Assembly: GCF_033115175.1 (NCBI RefSeq)
Contig: NC_084838.1
Coordinates: 43,689,468-43,753,467 of the forward strand
DNA length: 64,000 nt
From: Lepus europaeus
Taxonomy: Eukaryota; Chordata; Mammalia; Lagomorpha; Leporidae
Direction: 5' to 3'
Shown one piece after another: positions 24,296 to 35,635 of this stretch (positions within the stretch are counted from its first letter, which is position 1; every line of letters starts with the position of its first letter). Made by a program: the position numbers and the translations under genes. The notes under the pieces are model-generated. The model worked only from the letters and a program-made list of their open reading frames with translations, was not told the origin of the DNA and did not search any database.

Positions 24296-24518
24296 GAAAG
24301 TATCAGTTGGGGCCAGCCCTGTGGCGCAGTGGGTTAACACCTTGGCCTGAAGCTCCCTGCTTCAGATTTTTGGCAAAACTCTGGCCGTTTCAGCCAATTG
24401 GGGATTGAACCATTGGATGGAAGACCTCTCTCTCTCTCTCTCTGCCTCTCCTCTCTCTGTGTAACTCTTTCAAATATATAAATCTTAAAAAAAAAAAAAA
24501 GAAAAAGAAAGTATCAGT
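24296..24518. repeat. 12-bp target-site duplication around CSINE
   Basis: GAAAGTATCAGT at 24296-24307 is repeated exactly at 24507-24518, bracketing the CSINE. Confidence 0.93.
24309..24506 (+). mobile_element. CSINE with internal deletion, sense
   Basis: Head GGGGCCAGCCCTGTGGCGCA is intact. The body jumps from the left arm (about 24355) to the far right arm, leaving only about 200 bp. The CT tract and A tail are present. A perfect 12-bp target-site duplication (GAAAGTATCAGT, 24296-24307 and 24507-24518) shows that the flanks are original, so the deletion is internal. Confidence 0.92.
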
Positions 24519-24689
24519 CAACATCAGACTGCATATTTCATGGCAGTATCATAAGATTGCATTACCTAGTGATGTTATTACTGTCTTAGTTTGGTTAACC
24601 AAACTTTATAATGTTTGCACAATGATGAATTACATAATGACACATTTCACAGATTGTTTCCCCATTATTAAGTAGCACATAGCTATATC

Positions 24690-24776
24690 TATGAGAGCCC
24701 TCACCAGACATCAAATCTGATGGTGATCTTGTACGTTCTAGCCTGCAGCACTGTGAGAAATAAATTTCTGGTTTTC
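24690..24776 (+). mobile_element. MaLR/ERVL-type LTR, left part (split by CSINE)
   Basis: Segments reading as ccctcaccagacatcaaatc, then 'ctagcctgcagcactgtgag', then AAATAAATTTCTG resemble the 3' part of an MLT1-like LTR. The continuation lies beyond the CSINE at 24777-25090. Confidence 0.55.
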
Positions 24777-25090
24777 GGGGGTTAGCCTGATGGGTATGGC
24801 AGTAAGACTGCTTCAGATGCCTGGTTTCAAGTCCCAGCTCTACTTCCGAATCTAGTTTCCTACTAATGTATATCCTGGGAGAGACCAGGTGATGGTCCAA
24901 GTACATGGGTGCCTGTCACCCATATGAGCTACTTGGGTTGAGCCACTCATTTCTGACTTTGGGGTGTTGCCCAGCTGTAACTGTTGGCAGGGACAATCTG
25001 GGGAGTGAACTAGGGAATGGACTATCTCTGTCTCTGTTTCTTTCTCTCTTTCTGTCTCTCTGCATTTCAAAATGAATACATATTTTTAAA
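24777..25090 (+). mobile_element. CSINE, old copy, sense
   Basis: GGGGTTAGCCTGATGGGTAT head, body with 'ggtttcaagtcccagctc', a CT-rich tract at 25025-25062 and a short A-rich end. Diverged. It inserted into an LTR-like element. Confidence 0.82.
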
Positions 25091-25094
25091 TATT

Positions 25095-25155
25095 ATTTTT
25101 ATAAATTGCCCAATATAAGGTATTTTATGGCAACCTGAAAAGATTGACATATTTT
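25095..25155 (+). mobile_element. MaLR/ERVL-type LTR, right part
   Basis: Reads as ttataaattgcccaatataa then 'ggtattttatggca'. This is the expected continuation of the LTR 3' end after the AATAAATTTCTG segment at 24776. Confidence 0.5.
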
Positions 25156-26780
25156 TAAGAACTAGAAATTATGTTATGTAACACTAAATGAATCCCTCAC
25201 CTTTTTAATATTTATTTTAGAATTGAAGCTGGCTATGAATATTTTATTCATTATGACAATTAGTAATTTATTAAATACTTACTACTTATCTATTTTAACT
25301 TATTTAAAATGCTAACACAGGCATCCTAGCAAGGCAAGATATCTGCATAACAATTCTCTAGTACAGATAAAATATTTATAGTATCTTAAATGTGGTCCTA
25401 TGTTCACATATCCTCTTTCTGTGGATTTATCTATTCCTGGAAAATTTCCCTAGTGATTATAAGTAAATATCTCATGATACTGATATTCTTCAAATACATT
25501 TAAACTTAAAACTTGATACTTTGTGAAACCATTACTTTCTCTGATTTGCCATGTTTCTAATGATCAACAGAATAGCTCTTTCTTCCCCCACACTCATACA
25601 AAAAAGAAATTGAGTTCTATCTGGGGAAAGTAAAAATCGCCTATCTCCATTACAGGGTGAATGTCAATGTTAGTCTTCTGTGTATACAGAATTATTTGTT
25701 ATCCATAGATCAACCCCCTAAGGGAATATTAAAACACCAAAGTAGTTTAATAAGTTGGTTCATTGTTTCCAAGACAAAATTATTTTCTCACTGTATAAGC
25801 CTATGTAGTTCTGGTTAATATACTCTTATTTGAATATGTTCTATATAGAAAGAACTGTTAGAGGCTATGAAACTTAAAAAAATAAATAAGAAATGGGTGT
25901 TGTTCTGGAAGAACTTAAAATCTAGCAGACAGAGGGTGTGTTAAACATACACACATATAGATGTAAATGAATGTGTCAATCTGCAAGTTTAGTACAATAA
26001 CATGACTTATTATATGAATTATTTAAATCAGTTCTCAATAGGGACTAAAAGTAGCATAACAAGGATCAGCAGCAATCCTGGTAGCAGGGACTTGAGTGAT
26101 TTTATTGTACTCATGAAGCTGTCCAGTAACAGAGATCAGGACAACATGAACTTTTGTAGAGAGGAAATCATTTCAAAAACTGTATCTGAGCCCCTGACAA
26201 TATATTTCCTTCAGTTTTACATCACAGATTATCTTCAAATGGTTAAATTTACATACATTATTCATAAAATTGCATTTCAGGATATTTTTAAAAACATTGC
26301 TTGCAAAAATGAACATAGAAACAAGGGGAAACATTTACTTATCAATTGTTTTCAGGACTTGGAAGTTGGTACCATGCAGAGTTTTATCTTTGTCTTGTTA
26401 ACCCTTGATATATAAAATCTATACTACTGGGAGGCTGGATAGCTGCCACATCCTTCTAGCCTTCAGAATGTTAGGACTTGTAGGTAGAGACTGGTGACAG
26501 TGGTGGGCATGGCCGTGCTTTGTTATTGTGTGTGTGTGTGTGGGGGGGGGTGATTGAGTACTTAATAAAAATTTTGATGTCTACCAGTAGATTTATAACA
26601 TCTGTATTCCTCAATCATAAATGTCTCTCAGTTAAATATTATCAAAATGCCCTTGATAGAGTTATAATGAAGATAAAATCAAATAACATGTCTGGGACCT
26701 AGTGCATTTATATGTGTATTTAGTTTCTTTGTGCTTTCCTGCTAGAAGTGCAACTTACACTATGGGTGCAAGCACGCTGA
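25156..26780. other. Mostly unassigned AT-rich sequence
   Basis: A possible L2-like fragment lies near 25905-25985 ('gaagaacttaaaatctagcag'). The 137-codon plus frame at 26002-26415 is the longest frame in the window not clearly derived from a repeat. Its composition is that of AT-rich genomic DNA and I recognise no domain. A (GT)n(G)n stretch lies at 26527-26550. Confidence 0.4.
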
Positions 26781-26981
26781 CATTGCTACGGCCTGGGAGT
26801 GCAGTGGAGGATGGCTCAAGTCCTTGGGCCCTGCACCCCATGGGAGACCAGGAGAAGCACCTGACTTCTGCCTTCGGATCAGCGCGGTGCGCCAGCCACG
26901 GCGGCCATTGGAGGGTGAACCAACGGCAAAGGAAGACCTATCTCTCTGTCTCTCTCTCTCACTATCCACTCTGCTTGCCAA

Positions 26982-27036
<55 letters not shown>

Positions 27037-27040
27037 AAGA
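26781..27040 (+). mobile_element. CSINE, 5'-truncated, sense
   Basis: Starts within the body at 'gctacggcctgggagtgcag'. It continues as a young-type copy (GGATCAGCGCGGTGCGCC) through the CT tract (26940-26962) and ends in an (AAAG)n plus (GA)n expansion. The 5' part of the SINE is absent. Confidence 0.9.
26999..27040 (+). repeat. (GA)n microsatellite in SINE tail
   Basis: About 18 GA units flanked by GAAA units, derived from the CSINE tail. Confidence 0.9.
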
Positions 27041-29369
27041 TATGTTAAATAAATGTGCATACTAATAAAAACTGTGATATCAACCAAATAATAATTAATA
27101 AAAACATGAAGAAATAAGCTTATTTCCATGTAAAATTAGTATTTGACAAAATCTTGTGACATTTGTGCTTTTCTGGCTATTTTTTCTTTCTATTTAGGAG
27201 CAACATTGAATTTCCTTCATGGTTATATTTAATCTATGATCATAAAAATGTGTTTATTTAGTGTATGGATCATAACTGAGGTATAGCATTACAAAGAAAA
27301 TAATTACAGGGTGGGAGTATTAATTCTGAATATGAATATCATTTCTACATCTAAGTTATGTTCCATGGGCTTCAAATTTATCATTTACGAATTTGAATAT
27401 TTATATTTCCGAGTTAAAATCTAAATGATGAAGTGAAATATATGAAATGAAATTGCAAATGGTTTTTGAAAAATTAATGCTACTTAGTCTTTATTTTTCA
27501 TAGATAAATGTGATTTACTTTTCCCTGCCACACAAGAAATTTAATCTTTCTAAATGTATTAGAATTTTTATTCCAAATGTTATTTTTAATTTTTATTTAG
27601 TCTATAAATCTTGCACATAAATAAAAGTAGCATGAATGAATAATAAAATCAAAAGCATTTGATTTAAGCATCAACCATGATTATCACTACTCTATTTTGT
27701 AATAATTCTTCATTATTATTTACTGCATTGAGATGCTGCCAAAAGTGCCCTGTTTTGTTTTTTTTTTTCTGATAGACACACTTATGTTATGTATGAGGTC
27801 CTGTATTTTATCTGATTTATTATTGTTGTTATACTTTCTGTACTTTAGCTTACCCATTTTTACTACATATCTTAAGATATACACACATCATTTGTCATTT
27901 TAAGATTTAGCAACGTCATATTTATAATATCCATGCCATTTCTTAACAATACATATTAAAACACACATTTTCATGATTTACTCTATTGTTTAGGATAATA
28001 GAAAGCAATATGAAATCATTACTTTAAAAAACAAGTAGAATTTTAAAGAATGTTATACATGTATAACTTTATTATTTAGATATTCTAAAAAACAGAAGAG
28101 GTTCTTACTATATGTTCATGAGTAATATAGAAATATGGAAAATGTGGAAAAAAATTTGGAATTAAAAATTATGAACAGACATATTTCATTCTATTCATTG
28201 CATTTTTTAATCAAATCATTCAAACAATCATTTACTGACACATGACAACATTTCGTATTATAATTAAGCAAAAAATACTAATTTATATATTCTGATAACA
28301 AAATATATTTAAGAAGGCCAATTTGTCAATTGCAGCCCCTTATGAATTAACTTCAGATTTCTTTTTACCATCTATTACTCGTCCCAACTGTTGTTCTTAT
28401 CCACAATTTGCTGTGTCCAGTACTTGTGCTTTTAATGCTTTTACAAAATGCCATCCAGAAATCTACCCTATTCTTGAGAACACTGTAAGATAGGCTGAGC
28501 AAAGAGATATTGTTGAATCAGTCCCTTGAGTGCCAATAAACTTAAGAAAATAGACAGCCTATTTTTGTTTATTTTTGTAAGAATGAGGCCCTAATTTTTC
28601 CTTCTGTTACTAGAAGGACCTCCAGATATGTTGGCTGCAATACCACATGCCATTGCCAACATGAGTACTGGGGGATGGTAAGCAGGAAATTTAAAATGCC
28701 ATGATTCATTCCTACCATATAACAGCAGCTTCTCCTTTTACCTATTCTTCCCTTGACTGTTTTAAATTTTTGATTGATTCATTTCACAATGCTGGAAAAA
28801 ATTAATTCTTTCAGTTTTTGCCAGCTTATAAATTGCTTTTGCAAAAGAGAAAATCCTGGAGTTCCCTGTTCCTCATGGTTGGTGATTTCTCTCTGCTGAG
28901 TTGTCTTTGAAGGATAATATGAGACATGGCAATGGAAGTCAAAGGTTAGATGTCCATGCTTTTGTCTTTGCATTTAGAAGAAAGAAAATACACAAACTGT
29001 CTCCATGTCTTCACAGTTATGGAAAGAAAGTCTCGTTGAATTAATACTTCTGACCCATACTGTCACCCATTCCTCTTCTTTAAAGCAAATTGAAAGACTA
29101 TCTTTTCACAATAGGGCATAAAACTACTGTCTGCTTGACCTAAGCTGTATTTTTTTTTTCTCCCTATCATCCAAAAGGAACACAGATGCCTGAAATTTCT
29201 TTCCCTTCCTTCAGCGCATGGACTTAAGGTTGTGGTCTACATCTCTGTATTTCTTAATATAGGAGTTTGATGACCATAAGGCATTACTTAACTTTAGATG
29301 CCTAAATAATTACAATTTTCCAGGTGATACATTGAAATCCCTTCCACTGGAAACAAAACTAAGAAACAC
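27041..29369. other. Unassigned AT-rich sequence
   Basis: About 2.3 kb with no SINE, L1 or gene recognisable. A T run lies near 27759-27768. A 64-codon minus frame (28779-28973) has no family signature. Confidence 0.4.
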
Positions 29370-29726
29370 GGGGCTGGCACAGTGGCATAGCTGGTGAAAC
29401 CGCTGCCTGAGGTGCCAGCATCCCATATGGGCATTGGTTCAAGTCCAGGCTGTTCCACTTCTGATCCAGCTCCCTGATGATGTATCTGGGAGGGTGAAAG
29501 AGGATGGCCTGGGTCCTTGGGCCCTTGCACCCATATAGAAGACCTGGAGGAAGCTCCTGGCTCCTGGCTTCAGATCTGCTCAGCTCTGGCCCTTGTGGCT
29601 ATTTGGGGAGTGAACCAGCAAATGGAAAATACCTCTCTCTGCCTCTGCCTCTGTCTCTCTTTAGCTCTGCATTTTAAATAAGTAAATACATCTTAAGAAA
29701 AAAAAAGAAAAAAAACAAAAAAAACC
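29370..29726 (+). mobile_element. CSINE, sense
   Basis: GGGGCTGGCACAGTGGCATA head, complete body, CT-rich tract at 29631-29662 and an AAATAAGTAAATAC tail that runs on into an A-rich region to 29726. Confidence 0.9.
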
Positions 29727-29977
29727 ACAATTTTGACCAAGATTTAATTCTGATATGTTGATTTATCTCTTTGTATACACATTCAAGTGCATATGTGGTT
29801 TCCTCACTTAGTAATAATGATTGTAGGGGTGGAGATGTGATTAGTTATCCTCCACAAATGATACTTTAAGAAACGATGAGAAGTAAGGAAGAACTGGCAA
29901 AATAGAGTTTACAATAATGAAAGGGGACAAGAGTAAGCTTCTCCTTAACATACAAAGAGTAAGGCTTTCTTTAATAT

Positions 29978-31201
29978 ATAAGCCCTTTTCTTTTCTTTTT
30001 TTTTTTTTAACTTTTATTTAATGAATATAAATTTCCAGTGTACAGCTTATGGATTACAATGGCTTCCCCCCCCCCCATAACTTCCCTCCCACCCGCAACC
30101 CTCCCCTCTCCCGCTCCCTCTCCCCTTCCATTTGCATCAAGATTCATTTTCAATTCTCTTTATATACAGAAGATCAATTTAGTATAAAGATTTCAACAGT
30201 TTGCACCCACATAGAAACACAAAGTGAAACATACTGTTTGAGTACTAGTTATAGCATTAAATCACAATGGACAGCACATTAAGGACAGAGATCCCACATG
30301 AGGAGCAAGTGCACAGTGGCTCCTGTTGTTGACCCAACAAATTGACCCTCTAGTTTATGGCGCCAGTAACCATCCTAGGCTGTCGTCATGAGTTGCCAAG
30401 GCTATGGAAGCCTTCCAAGTTTGCCGACTCTGATCATATTTAGACAAGGTCATAAAAGACAGAGTGAGGATAGTAACCAATGATCCTAAGAGTGGCATTT
30501 ACCAGGTTTGAACAATTATACAGCATTAAGTGGGGAAGAGGACCATCAGTACACACATGTTGGGAGTAGAGCCATTGGTGGTAGAGTAGAGGTTATGATT
30601 ACAAAGGAATGAGGCTCAAGTGCACTAGACAGGGTCTAGAACAAAGGACAGAGTCATTATTAGAGGAGCTAAGAAAGGTGCTGTCTAAGCTACAATTAAG
30701 TTTTCTGATTGAGAGGCAAATAGAACCTGATAGAAGGGGCTTGATAATAATCTGGTGGGCTTTAGGCCTTGTAAATTCAGAGGCCCAGACCTATCTATCT
30801 CTTCACATGGGGTATATCCTAAGGGAGGTGTGAACCTCCTAGGGGAAGGCACTCTGTTGACTTTCATTACTTGGCTGGCCTGGGAGGAGAGCTGGCCAGG
30901 TAAAGGCAGGTGGCATCTCTAACAAGAAATTTACAGTTCTGCCTGCAATGTTGCTGACCCTACTTGACCATCCCCTCAGCTGCAGTGGTCACTTTGGAAG
31001 TTGGGCTGAGTGAAGGGCTTTTCAGCTTAGAGCCAATAAGATCTGTGGGTCTGACCTGGGCATCCTTCGACTCCTAGGGCAGGTCCATTTCCAGTGATCC
31101 AACTCTTGGCAGAGCTGCCAGGGCTCTTCATAAGCTGACTTCTGCTGAAGCCCAGGCTTACCACATTGAAAGCCACTGCAGTGGACTGATAAGCCCTTTT
31201 C
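29978..31201. repeat. 13-bp target-site duplication of L1 insertion
   Basis: ATAAGCCCTTTTC occurs at 29978-29990 and again at 31189-31201. It defines the exact limits of the L1 3' end between them. Confidence 0.9.
29991..31188 (-). mobile_element. Leporid L1 3' end (antisense), subfamily B
   Basis: Left edge is a T run (29995-30008) followed by the antisense of the L1 3' terminus and its C-rich block (30063-30130). The first ~465 bp match subfamily A (10655 copy). Beyond 'tttagacaaggtcata' (near 30455) the sequence differs and is shared with the copy at 63197-63880. The whole 1.2 kb looks like 3'UTR; no ORF2 is reached. A perfect 13-bp target-site duplication (ATAAGCCCTTTTC) brackets it at 29978-29990 and 31189-31201. 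Confidence 0.85.
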
Positions 31202-31436
31202 AAATTTTCTTTCTTTGTTATTATGTTGCTATTTTTCAATTGGTAGGATATTTGGGGACTTGATAGCTGAATTTTCCTTTTTACATGTAGCACAGACTTA
31301 AATAGACCACACAGCTGTATTTTAATCCCTGGTGATTCTTTGCGTTGTATTGTACTTTACTACATGGGCCAAAACTTAAACTATTAAAATCAGCTACCTT
31401 GTACATGATGCACAGAATATTAATGTATGTAATATT

Positions 31437-31743
31437 AAAAATGTTTTTATTCATTCAGAAAGCATAGTTACAGAGACAGAGGGAGACACACACACACACA
31501 CACAGATCTTCCATCAGCTGATCCACTCTCTAAATGGCCACAATGGTCACAATGGCCTAGAACTCCATCTAGGTCACCCACATGGGTGGCAGGGATCCAG
31601 GCACTTGGGCCATCATTTGCCACTTTTCCAGGTGCATTAGCAGGGAGTTGTATTGAAATTGGAGCAGTGTAAACTCAACCTAGTACCATATGGGTTGTGG
31701 GGTGGAAGGTAACAGTTTAATCTGCTGTGCCACAATGCCAACC
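31437..31743 (-). mobile_element. CSINE, antisense
   Basis: T-rich tail complement, 'gagttacagagacagaggg'-type tract with an internal (AC)n at 31489-31504, diverged body and head complement 'tgtgccacaatgccaacc'. Confidence 0.88.
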
Positions 31744-33616
31744 TGATTAAAATATTTTTAATTAAAGAAAATTGTAGTACCTTTCTGCACTTTTTACTTT
31801 CAGGGTGAGTATTCTCTTCTTGCTTCCATGCCAAACATACACCTGGATTAGAGTTCCAGGATAGATTTGCAGACATAACTTAAGACATCAATAGCTGACT
31901 TACTACTGAGGAAATATTGCAGCTGCTAGAAGACTATATCCCCAGCTGGTTCTTTAGGTGTTTAGCACAAGACATAACTGATCAATTAAAACCTGGTTGT
32001 AATCACACATCTGAGAGTCTTTTCAGGAATGAAGTCAGAAACATCCATCTGTTTGACCCTTACATGTGCTTCTTCTGTGGTTACTTCTAGTGCACATGTG
32101 TAACTTTGTGATCGATTTCTACTATCCCTCAAAATTTTGTTCTGTATCAATTCTCTTCTCCATCCCACAATGATAATTACAGCAATATCTCTAGTTTTTA
32201 TGATCTTTTTTTATGTAATTGACACTCTTCTGGTCACTTTTTTAAAGGCATATTTATGAATTAAAACAAAGACTAGTTGAACAATTTGAGTGTTCAATAT
32301 TACACACATTCTGAATCCCAGATCACCCTTTCCTCTTGGTCATTACTTTCATACCTATTTGTGATGGTCAACATGACTTTTTATGCCTCAGCTACGCTCT
32401 TTGTGTGGCACTTTTAGGTTTAAAAACTTGAATCCAGAATTTTTTAAATTAGTATAGTGACCTGAGTTTTCTTACTTTACAAAGAGAAAAATTGATTGAT
32501 GAGGCTACAACATTACAAGCAAGGCACCAAAATCCTACTTTCTGACGTAGCATACTGACTAGTCTGAAAGCAATGAATGCAGAGAAAAACAGTAGTTTGG
32601 CTCAAAATCCAAATTTTTTAGTAGTCTCTTCATAGATAGTGTCAGGTTGGTTGTACCACCTTCACTGTCATTTATTTTTTCTTGTGAATCAAGGTATGTA
32701 TTTCAGGATCATAGGTGAAAAGATAACTTTTTTTTTTATATTTTGCAGTTGTTGTCTGTCCATTTGCATTTTGGATAATTCCTTTCTTTTGCTCAGGAAA
32801 TTCTTCTCAGTATGAGTTTTGAGTGTGAACAGAATACATTTTCTCTATAGGAACTGGAAATGCTTTCCTCTTTCTCTAATATCTTGACTACTAGGGCACC
32901 TAAGTTGGTTCTCAAATCTGAAACTACTTCTCTAGATGAGAATGCATTTTGTTTGAGGCAGTGGCAATGGAAACAGTCAATTTCTAGGAGCAGCCATGGC
33001 AAAGTTGCAGGGAATAGGAGCTGGGGGTAGCAGTGGTGTACATGGTGATGGGTTGTTCAGCAGCTACCGCCACAGCAACAGCACCCTCATGGAACGGGCC
33101 CTGTATTGGTTTTGTTGATAATCGGGGCTGACTAGCCTATTCGTATCCCTGATTTTTTTTTTCTGCAATGATTTCATCAAACTCAACAATCCATTGATTT
33201 TCTCAATTATTTTTGGTAGAATTCATTCTTATATTAATAACCATAGTAGCTTTTTGTTACACACAACTAATTATAATGAGATTGAGTCAGGAAAGAAAGG
33301 CTTCAAACAAGCAAAAAGCCAGGAATAATGACTTCATTGCCAAATTCAACCAATTTTTAAAATGTTTTATTTACATAAATGAAACAAACTTCATGTATTT
33401 GATATATACAGTTCTAAGAACACGAGGATACTTCCAATCCTACCTTATATCCCCCCCTTGCTTCTACACTCTCTCCTCCTTCCTTTCTTATTTTTCTTTC
33501 AATTGTTACAATTGCATACTTTCGATTTACTTTATAATCACAAGCTTAAACCTCCACTAAATAAAGAATCCAACACAAACTAAGTAGCCATAGACCCATA
33601 GAACATAAAAATCTAT
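31744..33616. other. Unassigned sequence
   Basis: About 1.9 kb. The GC-richer block 32985-33120 (gctaccgccacagcaacag) resembles no element I can name. A 115-codon plus frame (33213-33560) is AT-rich, hydrophobic and probably chance. Confidence 0.4.
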
Positions 33617-33930
33617 TTTTTTCTGCTTTTTTTTTTTTAAACACACACACTGAGCACGGTTGAGATGCATTCTATTCTGCCCTTTCCCATTTGGGGAAGG
33701 TCTGCCTGGAGAAGATCTGCCTGGGTTGCTGCTGAGGGCCATCACCTGGGCCCAAGGAAGGGCTAGGCTGCCTCTGCCTTGCTCCAGGAGGTGCTTGAAG
33801 CACATTGCTGGTGGTTCCTCTGAGTGTGAGGGGTGCAGTTGAGGTGGGGAGTGGGAGGGCACAGCAGATAGAGGGGGGCCTTAGACAACAGATGACAATC
33901 AGACATTGGGGCTCAAAAAGTAGAGAAACC
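33617..33930 (-). other. GC-rich block with a T run at its left edge, possibly an unidentified retrocopy
   Basis: A T run (33628-33639) is followed by about 290 bp at clearly higher GC than the surroundings. Overlapping frames exist on both strands (33557-33862 minus, 33660-33842 plus). The layout (antisense A tail plus GC-rich body) resembles a retrocopied transcript, but there is no polyadenylation signal or target-site duplication that I can see and no gene is recognised. Confidence 0.3.
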
Positions 33931-33959
33931 ATTGCTCTTTAGGTGTACAGACAAGGTGT

Positions 33960-34290
33960 ATAAACAATAACCAAGTCTCAAAAAGTCAATTCATTCATAC
34001 ACATTACTATTTATTTGCACTCTGTATAATAATTGTACTCTGTATAGTTACTAGAAATCAGGGAAAACGAGATAAATGTCTTTTTGGAACTCGCTCATTT
34101 CACCATGCATCATCAGTGTCCAACTGCTTCCATTTTGTTGTTTTATATATTATGAAATATTACTCACTCGGCCATAAAACAGAATACATATATACCCAGC
34201 CATTTTCTTTATGCAGTCATCAGTTGATGGACGACTGGATAGATTAGATAATGTGAATTGAACTGCTATAAACCTGGGGGCACAGGTAAC
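33960..34290 (-). mobile_element. Old L1 3' end (antisense), left part
   Basis: Antisense of an old L1 3'UTR and the last part of ORF2, with 'ggccataaaacagaatac' and 'gcagtcatcagttgatgg' segments. Interrupted by the CSINE at 34291. Confidence 0.75.
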
Positions 34291-34618
34291 TTTTTTTAAA
34301 GATTTACTTTTATTTATTTCAAAGGCAGAGTTACAAAGAGAGAGGGAGAGACAGAGATATCTTCCATTTTCTGGTTCACTTCCTAAATGGCTGCTATGGC
34401 CAGGGCTGTGCCAGGCCAAATCCAGGAGCCAGGAATTCCATTCAAGTCTTCCATGTGAGTGCAGGGTCCCAAGGACTTGGGTCACCATCCACTGGTTTCC
34501 CGGTTGCATTAGCAGAGAGCTGGATTGGAAGTGGAGCAGCTGGGGCTTGAAATGGTGCATTTAGGGGATGCTAGCTTCCCAGGTGATAGCTTATCCTGCT
34601 ATGCAACAACACTGGCCT
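34291..34618 (-). mobile_element. CSINE, antisense
   Basis: Full length, with TTTTTTTAAAGATTTACTTT tail complement, GA tract and body, and a head complement ending 'acaacactggcc'. Flanks 'aggtaact' and 'agataact' suggest a short target-site duplication. Nested in the old L1. Confidence 0.92.
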
Positions 34619-35280
34619 CAGATAACTCTTTCATATGTGGATTTAATTTCCTTTGGGTAAATTCCCAAGAGTGGAATGACTGGATCATATGGTAGATCAA
34701 TTTTCAGATTCATGAGGAATCACTGTATATTCTTCCATAATGGTTTTATTAGTTTACATTACCACCAAGAGTGTATTAGGGTACCTTTTTCCCCACATCC
34801 TTGCCAGCATTTTTTATTTTTGTTTTTTTGATGATAGCCAGTGTAAGCAGGGTGAAGTGAAATTTCATGATGTTTTCTATTTGTTGGTGATCCTGAGCAT
34901 CTTTTCATATGTCTATTGGCCTTTTGTATTTCATCCTTTGAGAAATGCCTGTTCAAATCTTCAACCTATTTCTTAATTGGATTGTTTTTCTTGTTGTTGA
35001 GTTTCTTGAGCTCCTTATTTATGCTGTATATAATCCTTTATCAAATGTGTGTAGTTTGTAAATATTTTATCTCATTCTATTCTTTGCCTCTTTGTTGAGT
35101 ATTTTCTTTGCTGTTCAGAATCTTCTAGGTTTGATGTAATCTCAGTTGTCTAATGTTGCTTTTATTGCCTGTGCTTCTGGGATCTTATCTAAGAAGTCTT
35201 TGACCATGCCAATGTAATGCAGAGTTTCTCCTGTTTTTTGTAATTTGATAGTTTCTGGTCTTAGGTTTAGATCCATGACT
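34619..35280 (-). mobile_element. Old L1 ORF2 C-terminal region (antisense), right part
   Basis: Continues the L1 broken by the CSINE. 'Tttaatttcctttgggtaaa' and 'cccaagagtggaatgactgg' lead to 'ggtcttaggtttagatccat'. Minus frame 34956-34759 encodes MNRHFSKDEIQKANRHMKRC, then [11 protein letters not shown] with a downstream tryptophan pair: the ORF2p cysteine-rich C-terminus. Confidence 0.85.
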
Positions 35281-35287
35281 AGAAAAA

Positions 35288-35347
35288 GGCAACCGTAAAA
35301 TTGACATGGAAACACAAAAGTCCCTGAATAGTTAAAATGGTCTCCTA
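35288..35347 (+). mobile_element. Short L1 ORF2 piece in sense orientation
   Basis: Reads as gtaaaattgacatggaaaca then 'caaaagtccctgaatag'. This resembles the sense strand of an ORF2 segment normally lying about 0.5 kb upstream of the point where the antisense L1 stops. It abuts that L1 in the opposite orientation. Confidence 0.5.
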
Positions 35348-35635
35348 AAAATGTTTATTTATCTTTGTTTATTTGAGGATGGAGTGAGTCAGACTGAGAG
35401 CAAGAAAGAGAGGGATAGATATCTTCTGTCCTCTGGTTTACTGGCCAAATATCTGCAACAGCCAGGATTGGGCCAATATAAAGGCAAGATCCCAGAAGGC
35501 AATTCTGGTCTCCTTTGTGGATGGCAGGGTTTCTAGTACTTAGCCATCATCTGCTGCCTCTTGGGATGCACATCAGTGGGAAACTGAATCAGAAGCTGAT
35601 TAGACAGGACTCAAAGCAGGTACCTAATTTGCTAT
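35348..35635 (-). mobile_element. CSINE, old copy, antisense
   Basis: AAAATGTTTATTTATCTTTG tail complement, GA-rich tract and a diverged body ('caggattgggccaatataaa', 'tttgtggatggcagggt'). The head is decayed. Confidence 0.75.

Noticed and set aside
26002-26415. 137-codon plus-strand frame, the longest not clearly inside a repeat
   Set aside because: In AT-rich DNA of this length, one frame this long is near chance expectation on six frames. The product has no recognisable domain, signal peptide or exon-like flanks.
33213-33560. 115-codon plus-strand frame with hydrophobic stretches
   Set aside because: T-rich DNA yields such Phe/Ile/Leu-rich frames by chance; no domain recognised.
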